Positions 1 through 6,116 are shown, numbered from the stretch's first letter. The stretch: 7,443 nt of DNA from JAIRTY01 sp050257395 (GCA_050257395.1 JBLMWU010000279.1:1-7443), one strand, 5' to 3'. Notes: a model not told the origin generated them from the letters alone. Made by a program: numbers and translations.

Positions 1-86
1 GCCGTCTGGACTGACGAGCGACGAGCGACGAAGGAGCGAGGAGCGAGGAGGGAAGACGGCGGGCTCCAGCGGCCCGGAGGCGAGCC
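1..86. repeat. 86-bp direct repeat, copy A (cut by the window edge)
   Basis: This block is identical base for base to 884-969. It has two parts. The first 60 bases are bounded by inverted ends, GCCGTCT at 1-7 and AGACGGC at 54-60. Inside lies a purine-rich run of six 7-nt units at 13-54: GACGAGC twice, GACGAAG, GAGCGAG twice, GAGGGAA. From base 50 it continues into the first unit of the array that follows. The repeat may extend left of the window. It encodes nothing recognisable. Confidence 0.95.
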
Positions 87-210
87 GAGGGCCAGAAAGG
101 CGGAGGGAAGACGGCGGGCTCCAGCGGCCCGGAGGCGAGCCGAGGGCCAGAAAAGACAGCGGGAAGACGGCGGGCTCCAGCGGCCCGGAGGCGAGCGCGG
201 GCCAGAAAGG
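50..210. repeat. Tandem array of about 55-bp mosaic units
   Basis: Three units start with GGGAAGACGGCGGGCTCCAG at about 50, 105 and 161 and run through a GGCCCGGAGGCGAGC core to a GGGCCAGAAAG end. The first two are nearly identical and the third is slightly shorter. Each unit can fold weakly, because GGGCTC near its start can pair with GAGCCC-like sequence near its middle. Related units lie at 933-1036. The array is non-coding and lies just 3' of the yccF stop codon, which is read on the minus strand. Confidence 0.9.
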
Positions 211-270
211 GGGCCCGGAGGCGAGCGCGGGCCAGAAAGGCGGCCCGGAGGCGAGCGCCGGCCAGAAAGA
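181..270. repeat. Three 30-bp tandem repeats
   Basis: 181-210, 211-240 and 241-270 are three consecutive copies with an exact 30-base period. Each reads (C/G)GGCCCGGAGGCGAGCG followed by a GGCCAGAAAG end, with only single-base differences. They look like the second half of the 55-bp unit amplified alone. The array stops 20 bases before the yccF stop codon. A 30-nt period would preserve a reading frame, but no plausible protein is encoded. Confidence 0.93.
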
Positions 271-290
271 CAGCGCGCGGGCCGGGAAAA

Positions 291-716
291 CTAGTGGCTG
301 CCGACGGGGCGGGCCTGGATCAGGCCGTAGGCCTCGTCCACCGGGATGATCTGCACCCCGAGCGGCATCAGCGAGATCGGGATGATCTTGAAGCTGCCCA
401 GCCCGAGCGGGATGCCGATGATCGTCAGGCACAGCGTGATGCCGGTCACCAGGTGGCCGAGCGCCAGCCACCAGCCGAACAGCACGATCCAGATGACGCC
501 GCCGATCAGCGAGCCCACGCCGGCCCCGGGCCGGTGCTCGATCGTCCGGCCGAACGGCCAGAGCACGTAGTTGGCGATCCGGAACGACGCGATGCCCAGC
601 GGGATGGTGACGACCAGGAAGAACAGCGCGAAGCAGACCAGGCCTGCCAGCGCGTAGGCGATCGCCATCCAGAACCCGCACAGCACAAGCCAGATCACAT
701 TGAGGATAGTTCTCAT
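291..716 (-). CDS. yccF: YccF domain-containing inner-membrane protein
   Basis: This 141-residue hydrophobic protein is built from two copies of the YccF domain. Copy one spans about residues 3-56 and copy two about 71-122. Each copy has an N-terminal VIW..(L/F)G.W segment, then an IPLG...F(R/K) motif (residues 39-46 and 102-110), then a P(F/L)G end (WPFG 53-56, MPLG 117-120). Hydrophobic stretches around 6-38 and 70-104 should lie in the membrane. The length is close to the E. coli YccF family member (about 148 aa), so the gene appears complete. The ATG at 716 is chosen because the domain begins at once; the longer upstream frame adds 52 low-complexity residues with no family resemblance. 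A run of seven G on the coding strand, four bases before the ATG, is the only Shine-Dalgarno-like sequence. The molecular function of the family is not known. Repeat arrays flank the gene on both sides. Confidence 0.9.
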   Translation of the reverse strand: MRTILNVIWLVLCGFWMAIAYALAGLVCFALFFLVVTIPLGIASFRIANYVLWPFGRTIEHRPGAGVGSLIGGVIWIVLFGWWLALGHLVTGITLCLTIIGIPLGLGSFKIIPISLMPLGVQIIPVDEAYGLIQARPVGSH

Positions 717-883
717 CAGGCCCCCCCGTCTGCGGCCATTACCCCTCAATTCGACTGTACCCACCCCGCCACGCGGCAGACCGCAGGCAGGGGCCAGGCC
801 CGGGACTATGGCGTCACAGGCAGCCTGAGCGGGCCACAGGGGGCGCGGAGCGCCCAGGCCCGAGCGAGCCAAAGGGCCGCGCC
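717..883. other. Spacer between yccF and the dapB-side repeat array
   Basis: No credible gene is present; the open frames here are low-complexity extensions of neighbours. The spacer holds the G7 tract before yccF (721-727) and one strong inverted repeat at 831-861. A TACAGT hexamer on the minus strand (754-759) resembles a -10 box, but no acceptable -35 accompanies it, so the yccF promoter is not assigned. Confidence 0.6.
831..861 (-). terminator. Candidate hairpin between dapB and yccF
   Basis: GGGCGC (841-846) and GCGCCC (850-855) form a perfect 6-bp stem over a 3-nt loop. Outer arms GGGCC (831-835) and GGCCC (857-861) can extend it past an asymmetric bulge. It lies downstream of dapB in the direction of transcription and 115 nt before the yccF start. 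It has no T-tract, as is common in high-GC actinobacteria. It may end the dapB transcript or be part of the yccF leader; the sequence does not decide which. Confidence 0.35.
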
Positions 884-969
884 GCCGTCTGGACTGACGA
901 GCGACGAGCGACGAAGGAGCGAGGAGCGAGGAGGGAAGACGGCGGGCTCCAGCGGCCCGGAGGCGAGCC
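884..969. repeat. 86-bp direct repeat, copy B
   Basis: This copy is identical to 1-86, in the same orientation. It has the same inverted ends (GCCGTCT at 884-890, AGACGGC at 937-943) and the same six heptamers (896-937). The match to copy A breaks exactly after base 969. It lies downstream of dapB, just as copy A lies downstream of yccF. Confidence 0.97.
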
Positions 970-1036
970 CGGGCCCGGAAGAGAGAGGGAAGACGGCGGG
1001 CTCCAGCGACCCGGAGGCGAGCGAGGGCCAGAAAGA
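933..1036. repeat. Two mosaic units of the same family, 3' of dapB
   Basis: Units start with GGGAAGACGGCGGGCTCCAG at 933 and 987. The second has one substitution in the core (GCGACCCGG in place of GCGGCCCGG) and ends GGGCCAGAAAG at about 1034. The array ends about 15 bases before the dapB stop codon. Its order relative to the gene matches the array 3' of yccF: short units next to the stop codon, then the heptamer element furthest away. Confidence 0.9.
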
Positions 1037-1050
1037 GAGTGAGCGAGGGC

Positions 1051-1788
1051 CTAGAAAAGGAGCTGGTCCAGGCCGACGGTCAGGCCTTCGGGCAGCGACT
1101 GGACGCCGCGGATGCCCAGCAGCACGCCGGGCATGAACGATTCCCGGTCCAGCGAGTCGTGCCGGATGGTCAGCGTCTCCCCGTGCCCGCCGAACAGGAC
1201 CTCCTGGTGGGCCAGCAGGCCGGCCAGGCGGATCGCGTGGACGTGCACGCCGTCCTGGACCGCCCCGCGCGCCCCTTCGGCCGCGGTCACTGTGGCATCG
1301 GGGGGCGGGCCGAGGCCGGCCGCGGACCGGGCCTCGCCGATCAGCGCGGCGGTCCGGGTGGCGGTGCCGGAGGGGGCGTCGACCTTACGGGCGTGGTGCA
1401 GCTCGATGATCTCAGCGGACTCGAAGAACCGGGCCGCCTGCGCCGCGAACCGCATCATGAGCACGGCCCCGATGGAGAAGTTCGGCACGATGAGCGACCG
1501 GATGCCGGGGGCGGCGGCGAGCCAGTCCCGGACCTGGGCCTGCCGCTCCTCGCCGAAGCCGGACGTGCCGACCACGGTGTCGAGGCCATGCTGCACGCAC
1601 CACTGCAGGTTGCCCATGACCACGCCGGGATGGGTGAAGTCCACCACCACGTCGCAGCCGGCCAGGGCGTCCAGGCTGTCGCCCTGGTCCACCCCGGCGG
1701 CGACCTCCATGCCGTCGGCGGCCGCGACCGCCTCACACACCGTCGCGCCCATGCGGCCCTTGGCGCCGAGCACCCCGACCTTGATCAT
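1051..1788 (-). CDS. dapB: 4-hydroxy-tetrahydrodipicolinate reductase
   Basis: DapB reduces 4-hydroxy-tetrahydrodipicolinate with NAD(P)H in the cytosol, the second committed step of the diaminopimelate/lysine pathway, and so feeds both peptidoglycan and lysine synthesis. The 245-residue product matches the usual actinobacterial length. The N-terminal nucleotide-binding motif GVLGAKGRMG lies at residues 5-14, VVDFTHP at 48-54 and GTSG at 74-77. The catalytic and substrate-binding signature ELHHARKVDAPSGTA lies at 129-143, with H131 as expected acid and K135 as substrate contact. The ATG at 1788 is preferred over the in-frame GTG at 1794, because the AGGGG that overlaps the upstream M16 stop codon sits 7 nt before the ATG but only 1 nt before the GTG. 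The close spacing suggests translational coupling to the M16 gene. No defect is visible. Repeat units begin about 15 nt after its stop. Confidence 0.97.
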   Translation of the reverse strand: MIKVGVLGAKGRMGATVCEAVAAADGMEVAAGVDQGDSLDALAGCDVVVDFTHPGVVMGNLQWCVQHGLDTVVGTSGFGEERQAQVRDWLAAAPGIRSLIVPNFSIGAVLMMRFAAQAARFFESAEIIELHHARKVDAPSGTATRTAALIGEARSAAGLGPPPDATVTAAEGARGAVQDGVHVHAIRLAGLLAHQEVLFGGHGETLTIRHDSLDRESFMPGVLLGIRGVQSLPEGLTVGLDQLLF

Positions 1789-1798
1789 CGTCACGCCC

Positions 1799-3100
1799 CT
1801 ACCCGAGTGCGGCGGTGAAAGCGTCCGCGTCGTCGAACGGGCCGACCACGGCGAGCGCCTTGGGCTGGGCCAGGATGGCCGCCGCGATCTCCCGCACGTC
1901 GTCGTGGGTGACCGCCTCGATTGAGGCGAGGATCTCGTCCACCGGCTCCAGCCGGGGGTAGACGAGCTCGGACTTGCCCAGACGGCTCATGCGCGAGGAC
2001 GGGTCCTCCAGCCCGAGCACGATCGAGCCGCGCAGCTGGCCCTTGCCCCGGTCCAGCTCGGCGTCGGTGAGCCCGGCGGAGATGACCTTCTCCACCTCGG
2101 CCCGGCAGATCGCCAGCACCTCGTCCGCCTTGGACGGCATGCACCCGACGTACACGCCCCACATGCCGGCGTCGGCGTGCTGCGAGGTGAAGCTGTACAC
2201 CGAGTAGGCCAGCCCGCGCTTCTCCCGGACCTCCTGGAACAGCCGGGACGACATGCCGCCGCCCAGCGCAGCGTTGAGCACCCCGAGCGCGAACCGGCGG
2301 TCGTCGGTGCGGGCCACCGCGCTGCAGCCGAGCACCAGGTTGGCCTGCTCGATGCCGCGCGACACCAGCCGCACCCCGGTGCCGTCCGCCGGGTTGGCCG
2401 GCCCGGAGCCGTTCAGCCGCGGCGGGGCGGGCGCCACGTCGCCGCTGAGCAGGCCGCCGAAGGCACGGCTGACCTGCTCGACCACGGCAGCGTGGCTGAC
2501 GTTCCCGGCCACCGCCACCACCAGGTTCTCCGGGCGGTAGCGGGCGGCGTAGTGCTCGGTGATCTGGTCCCGGGTGATGGCGTTGATCGACTCCACCGTG
2601 CCGAGGATGGGCCGTCCGAGCGGGCTGTCGCCGAACAGCTGCGCGGCGAACGCCTCGTGGACAGAGTCGGACGGATCGTCCTCGTTCATGGCGATCTCGT
2701 CGAGGATCACGCCGCGCTCAGCGTCCACCTCGCGCGGCTCGATCAGCGAGCCGGTCACCATGTCCGACAGCACGTCGATGGCCAGCGGCAGGTCGGCGTC
2801 GAGCACCCGCGCGTAGTAGCAGGTGTACTCCTTGCCGGTGAACGCGTTCAGCTCGCCGCCGACCGCGTCCAGCGCCGCCGAGATCTCCAGCGCCGTGCGC
2901 TTGCTGGTGCCCTTGAACAGCAGGTGCTCCAGGTAGTGCGTGGCGCCGGCGTGGGTGAGGTCCTCGTCGCGGGACCCCACCCCCGCCCAGATCCCGAAGG
3001 CGGCGGACCGCACGGACGGCAGCGCCTCCGTGACGACCCGCAGCCCGCCGGGCAGGACAGTGCGCGTGACGATGCTGCCGTCGCCGCGGGAGTCGCTCAC
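1799..3100 (-). CDS. M16 family zinc metallopeptidase (processing-peptidase-like)
   Basis: This is a 433-residue, two-domain M16B-type peptidase related to mitochondrial processing peptidase and to mycobacterial PepR. The inverted zinc motif HYLEH lies at 55-59, with H55 and H59 as zinc ligands and E58 as catalytic base. E135 in ILDEI is the third ligand, exactly 76 residues after H59 as the family requires. The second domain carries the glycine-rich GGGMSSRLFQEVREKRGLAYSVYS stretch at 280-303 that helps bind substrate. No signal peptide or membrane segment is seen, so it is presumably cytosolic. The natural substrate is not established. The GTG start at 3100 overlaps the pnp stop by 4 nt (GTGA) and has no Shine-Dalgarno sequence, so translation probably depends on reinitiation after pnp. 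It is followed closely by dapB, as in other actinobacteria. All key residues are intact. Confidence 0.95.
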   Translation of the reverse strand: MSDSRGDGSIVTRTVLPGGLRVVTEALPSVRSAAFGIWAGVGSRDEDLTHAGATHYLEHLLFKGTSKRTALEISAALDAVGGELNAFTGKEYTCYYARVLDADLPLAIDVLSDMVTGSLIEPREVDAERGVILDEIAMNEDDPSDSVHEAFAAQLFGDSPLGRPILGTVESINAITRDQITEHYAARYRPENLVVAVAGNVSHAAVVEQVSRAFGGLLSGDVAPAPPRLNGSGPANPADGTGVRLVSRGIEQANLVLGCSAVARTDDRRFALGVLNAALGGGMSSRLFQEVREKRGLAYSVYSFTSQHADAGMWGVYVGCMPSKADEVLAICRAEVEKVISAGLTDAELDRGKGQLRGSIVLGLEDPSSRMSRLGKSELVYPRLEPVDEILASIEAVTHDDVREIAAAILAQPKALAVVGPFDDADAFTAALG

Positions 3101-5415
3101 GAGTTACGGTGCCTGCGCTCGCGGTGCCGGGTCCGGTGGCCTTCGCCGTCACCCCGGCCGCCCTCGCCCCGGCTGCCGTTCTGCTCGCCCCGCGGCGGCC
3201 CGTCGTCACCGCCGCCGTCCGCGGCGGCCGCGGCTTCCCGCTCCACGACCTCGACCGGGACCAGCGAGAGCTTGCCGCGGTCGTCCACCTCGCGGATCTC
3301 GACCTGGATCTTCTCGCCGACCTTGATGACGTCGTCCACGTTCTCGATCCGGGCGCCGCCGTGCAGCTTTCGGATCTGGGTGATGTGGAGCAGGCCGTCC
3401 TTGCCGGGCAGCAGCGAAATGAACGCGCCGAAGGTCGTCGTCTTCACCACCGTGCCCAGGAAGCGCTCCCCGACCTCGGGGATGTGCGGGTTGGCGATGG
3501 CGTTGATCGAGGCGCGGGCGGCCTCGGCCGACGGGCCGTCGGTGGCGCCGATGTAGATCGTGCCGTCGTCCTCGATGGTGATCTCGGCGCCGGTGTCCTC
3601 CTGGATGGAGTTGATCATCTTGCCCTTGGGGCCGATCACCTCGCCGATCTTGTCGACCGGGACCTTGATCGTGATGATCCGCGGCGCGTTCGGGCTCATC
3701 TCGGCCGGGGCGTCGATGGCCTCGCGCATGACGTCCAGGATGGTCAGCCGCGCGGCGCGGGCCTGGGTGAGCGCCGCCGCCAGCACCGATGCCGGGATGC
3801 CGTCCAGCTTGGTGTCGAGCTGGAGGGCGGTGACCACGTCCCGGGTGCCGGCGACCTTGAAGTCCATGTCGCCGAACGCGTCCTCGGCGCCCAGGATGTC
3901 GGTCAGGGTGACGTACTGGCCGCCCTCGTGGATCAGGCCCATCGCGATGCCCGCGACCATGTCGCGCAGCGGCACGCCGGCGTCCATCAGCGCCATGGTG
4001 GACGCGCACACCGACCCCATCGAGGTGGAGCCGTTGGAGCCGATCGCCTCGGAGACCTGCCGGATCGCGTAGGGGAACTCCTCGCGGGCCGGCAGCACCG
4101 GGATCAGCGCGCGCTCGGCGAGCGCGCCGTGGCCGATCTCCCGCCGCTTGGGCGAGCCGACCCGGCCGGTCTCCCCGGTGGAGTACGGCGGCATGTTGTA
4201 GTTGTGCATGTACCGCTTGGTCCGCTCGGGGTTGAGCGTGTCGATCATCTGCTCCATCCGGAGCATGTTCAGGGTGGTGACGCCGAGCACCTGGGTCTCG
4301 CCCCGCTCGAACAGCGCGGACCCGTGCACCCGCGGCAGCACGTGCGCCTCGGCGGACAGGCGGCGGATGTCGGTGAGGCCGCGGCCGTCCATGCGCACGC
4401 CCTCGGCGATGATCCGCTCCCGGATCAGCTTCTTGGTCAGCGCCCGGAACGCGCCGCTGATCTCCTTCTCGCGGCCCTCGAACTGGGCGGCGAGCTGCTC
4501 GGCGGCCAGCGCCTTGACCCGGTCGGTCTCGCTCTCGCGCTCCTGCTTGCCCGTGATCGTCAGCACCTTGGCCAGTTCACCGGACACGGCCCGGGCGACG
4601 GCGTCGTAGACGTCCGGCTGGTAGTCCGCGTAGGTGGGGAACTCGGCGGTCTCCTTGGCGGCCTGGCGGGCGACCTGCTGCTGGGCCTCGCAGAGCTGCT
4701 TGATGGCCGGCTTGGCGGCCTCCAGCCCCTCGGCGATCCGCTCCTCGGTCGGGGCGACCGCGCCGCTGCCGGCGTCGGCCAGCATGGGCAGCGTGCGGGC
4801 GGTGGACTCGGCCTCCACCATCATGATCGCCACGTCGCCGTCCTCCAGCACCCGGCCGGCCACCACCATGTCGAAGGTGGCGTCCTCCAGCTGCGGGTGG
4901 GTGGGGAAGGCGACCCACTGGCCCTTGATCAGCGCGACCCGGACCCCGCCGATCGGCCCGGAGAAGGGCAGCCCGGCGAGCTGGGTGGACAGCGAGGCGG
5001 CGTTGATGGCCACCACGTCGTACAGGTGCTCCGGGTGGAGCGCCATGATGGTCTCGACGATCTGGACCTCGTTGCGCAGGCCCTTGACAAAGGACGGGCG
5101 CAGCGGCCGGTCGATGAGGCGGCAGGTGAGGATGGCGTCCTCGGACGGGCGCCCCTCCCGGCGGAAGAACGAGCCGGGGATCCGGCCCGCCGCGTACATC
5201 CGCTCCTCCACGTCCACCGTCAGCGGGAAGAAGTCGAGCCCTTCCTTGGGCTGCCGGCCGGCCGTGGTGGCGGACAGCACCATGGTCTCGTCGTCCAGGA
5301 AGACGACGGCCGAGCCAGCGGCGAGGCGGGCGAGGCGGCCGGTTTCAAATCTGATCGTGACAGTGCCGAACTGGCCATTATCAATGACTGCTTCGGCGGT
5401 ATACACACCCTCCAC
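3097..5415 (-). CDS. pnp: Polyribonucleotide nucleotidyltransferase (PNPase)
   Basis: PNPase degrades RNA 3' to 5' by phosphorolysis, can add 3' tails in reverse, and works in RNA turnover. The product is 772 aa and shows the full architecture: RNase PH domain 1 with FFRREGRPSE (residues 83-92), a helical linker, RNase PH domain 2 with LFERGETQ (368-375), a KH domain with the GPKG loop (595-598), an S1 domain (about 649-722), and a basic, disordered Arg/Gly/His-rich tail (about 723-772). Expected catalytic residues are present: the SMGS phosphate-binding loop (465-468), and D512, D518 and K520 in EDAFGDMDFK, matching E. coli D486, D492 and K494. The GTG at 5415 is chosen because the homologous sequence (YTAEAVIDNG) begins a few codons later and a perfect AAGGAGGT sits 7 nt upstream. 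The longer frame adds 56 unrelated residues from the leader. The stop overlaps the M16 start. The leader can fold strongly. Confidence 0.98.
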   Translation of the reverse strand: MEGVYTAEAVIDNGQFGTVTIRFETGRLARLAAGSAVVFLDDETMVLSATTAGRQPKEGLDFFPLTVDVEERMYAAGRIPGSFFRREGRPSEDAILTCRLIDRPLRPSFVKGLRNEVQIVETIMALHPEHLYDVVAINAASLSTQLAGLPFSGPIGGVRVALIKGQWVAFPTHPQLEDATFDMVVAGRVLEDGDVAIMMVEAESTARTLPMLADAGSGAVAPTEERIAEGLEAAKPAIKQLCEAQQQVARQAAKETAEFPTYADYQPDVYDAVARAVSGELAKVLTITGKQERESETDRVKALAAEQLAAQFEGREKEISGAFRALTKKLIRERIIAEGVRMDGRGLTDIRRLSAEAHVLPRVHGSALFERGETQVLGVTTLNMLRMEQMIDTLNPERTKRYMHNYNMPPYSTGETGRVGSPKRREIGHGALAERALIPVLPAREEFPYAIRQVSEAIGSNGSTSMGSVCASTMALMDAGVPLRDMVAGIAMGLIHEGGQYVTLTDILGAEDAFGDMDFKVAGTRDVVTALQLDTKLDGIPASVLAAALTQARAARLTILDVMREAIDAPAEMSPNAPRIITIKVPVDKIGEVIGPKGKMINSIQEDTGAEITIEDDGTIYIGATDGPSAEAARASINAIANPHIPEVGERFLGTVVKTTTFGAFISLLPGKDGLLHITQIRKLHGGARIENVDDVIKVGEKIQVEIREVDDRGKLSLVPVEVVEREAAAAADGGGDDGPPRGEQNGSRGEGGRGDGEGHRTRHRERRHRNS

Positions 5416-5422
5416 GGGTGGG

Positions 5423-5430
5423 ACCTCCTT
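5423..5430 (-). promoter_or_regulatory. Full-consensus ribosome binding site of pnp
   Basis: On the minus strand this reads AAGGAGGT, a full match to the 3' end of 16S rRNA, 7 nt before the GTG at 5415. It decides the pnp start. The other starts in this window have only partial Shine-Dalgarno sequences. Confidence 0.92.
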
Positions 5431-5468
5431 GACTGGGTCCCGCGCCCGCCATTCCCCGGGTTGCGCTG

Positions 5469-5517
5469 CCGGCCAGGAGGCCGGATGGCCCATCTGGCCG
5501 GGCTGACTGCCGGCCGG
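5469..5517 (-). promoter_or_regulatory. Nested hairpin in the pnp leader
   Basis: The inner arms GGCCGGATGG (5479-5488) and CCATCTGGCC (5490-5499) are complementary over ten positions with one mismatch. The innermost pairs must open to form a loop. Outer arms CCGGCC (5469-5474) and GGCCGG (5512-5517) can clamp it. The structure ends 53 nt before the pnp start. Known for the family: E. coli and Streptomyces rpsO-pnp spacers contain hairpins cut by RNase III, and in E. coli PNPase uses this to limit its own expression. That this hairpin plays the same part is inference. Between it and rpsO lies an AT-richer patch (5634-5661) that could hold a pnp promoter, but no convincing -10/-35 pair is visible there. 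Confidence 0.5.
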
Positions 5518-5679
5518 TCTTCGATTGAAGCCCTCGGCCCGGGTCGGTGCCGCGGACGGCGGCTGGCCCAGCCCGAGAACCACTACCGAGGACCGGCCCA
5601 GGCGCCCTTCTGCGCTCCGGAGCCGGGCCGCGGGATGTTGTTCTCTATCTACTTGTGATGCGGGTACCTGGTACTGACC

Positions 5680-5949
5680 CTACCTGCGCAGGCCCAGCTT
5701 CTGGATGAGCGCGCGGTAACGCGCGATGTCCTTGCTCGCCAGGTACTTCAGCAGCCGGCGGCGGCGGCCCACGAGGAGCAGCAGGCCCCGGCGGCTGTGG
5801 TGGTCGTGCTTGTGCACCTTGAGGTGCTCGGTGAGATCGTTGATCCGCCGCGTCAGCAGTGCGACCTGGACTTCCGGCGAGCCGGTGTCACCCTCACTGG
5901 TCGCGTGCCCGGAGATGATCTCTTTCTTAGCGGTTGTGTCCAGCGGCAC
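5680..5949 (-). CDS. rpsO: 30S ribosomal protein S15
   Basis: S15 binds the central domain of 16S rRNA early in 30S assembly and forms a bridge to the 50S subunit. The product has exactly the usual 89 residues. The characteristic GDTGSPEVQVALLT stretch lies near residues 20-33, followed by LTEHLKVHKHDHHSRRGLL and the basic GRRRRLLKYL helix, ending with IQKLGLRR. The start is the GTG at 5949, giving VPLDTTAKKEII. The longer frame adds 26 residues that do not belong to the family. AGGG lies 8 nt upstream as Shine-Dalgarno sequence. No terminator is evident after the stop, so read-through into pnp is likely. Hairpins in the leader suggest autoregulation, as S15 is known to do in several phyla. 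No abnormality is seen in the coding region. Confidence 0.98.
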   Translation of the reverse strand: MPLDTTAKKEIISGHATSEGDTGSPEVQVALLTRRINDLTEHLKVHKHDHHSRRGLLLLVGRRRRLLKYLASKDIARYRALIQKLGLRR

Positions 5950-5982
5950 GTAACGTTCCCTATCGTCGTAGCTCTTCCAGGG

Positions 5983-6014
5983 TGCCCGTGCGGATCCCGA
6001 GATCAGTGCGGGCA
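5983..6014 (-). promoter_or_regulatory. Symmetric hairpin in the rpsO leader (candidate S15 site)
   Basis: TGCCCG (5983-5988) pairs with CGGGCA (6009-6014). After a symmetric 4x4 internal loop, GATC (5993-5996) pairs with GATC (6001-6004) over a four-base loop. It lies 33 nt before the rpsO start. A second stem, GCACC (6021-6025) with GGTGC (6035-6039), lies just upstream of it. S15 regulates its own mRNA through several unrelated leader folds in different phyla. Assigning that role here is inference from position and shape only. Confidence 0.4.
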
Positions 6015-6107
6015 GGAGGCGCACCACGGAAATGGGTGCCGGGCCCCCTTTAACGGGCGGCCGCTTGAGGGTGCAGCCGACCGGGCCGGCGACACCGGCC
6101 GGTATTC

Positions 6108-6116
6108 ACGGTATCA
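6108..6116 (-). promoter_or_regulatory. rpsO: Candidate extended -10 promoter of rpsO
   Basis: On the minus strand this reads TGATACCGT, fitting the extended -10 pattern TGnTAnnnT. No good -35 is seen at the usual spacing, which extended -10 promoters can do without. Transcription would start near 6101 and give a leader of about 150 nt containing all three nearby hairpins. It overlaps a near-perfect tandem of GGTATTCAC and GGTATCAC (6101-6117). This is a pattern match only. Confidence 0.3.

Noticed and set aside
1..270. Possible CRISPR array
   Set aside because: The 30-bp copies are contiguous with no unique spacers, and the 55-bp units also abut each other. No cas gene is present.
754..759. 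TACAGT on the minus strand as a yccF -10 box
   Set aside because: Nothing resembling a -35 lies 16-18 bp upstream, and one hexamer in 167 bp is weak evidence.
717..872. 52-residue N-terminal extension of yccF
   Set aside because: It is Pro, Gly and Arg-rich, unlike the family, whose domain begins just after the ATG at 716.
294..1136. 280-codon plus-strand frame through the yccF antisense and repeats
   Set aside because: The low-complexity Gln/Arg/Asp/Glu composition is imposed by the opposite strand and the repeats, and the product has no recognisable domain.
1039..1818. 259-codon plus-strand frame opposite dapB
   Set aside because: It is His, Gly, Ala and Asp-rich shadow sequence of dapB, and it begins inside the repeat array.
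2177..3556. 459-codon plus-strand frame opposite the M16 gene and the end of pnp
   Set aside because: It has the same shadow composition and crosses two real genes on the other strand, with no motif or ribosome binding site.
3109..5658. 849-codon open frame on the plus strand opposite pnp
   Set aside because: It mirrors pnp codon structure, is dominated by Ala, Gly, Asp, His, Leu, Arg and Val without any domain, and lies wholly opposite an intact conserved gene and its leader. Long antisense frames are expected at this GC content.
5634..5661. AT-richer patch between rpsO and pnp as a pnp promoter
   Set aside because: A second pnp promoter is plausible from other species, but no paired -10 and -35 could be read here.
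5661..5679. GTACC/GGTAC inverted repeat just after rpsO as a terminator
   Set aside because: The arms are separated by only one base and there is no T-tract. Read-through to pnp is more likely.
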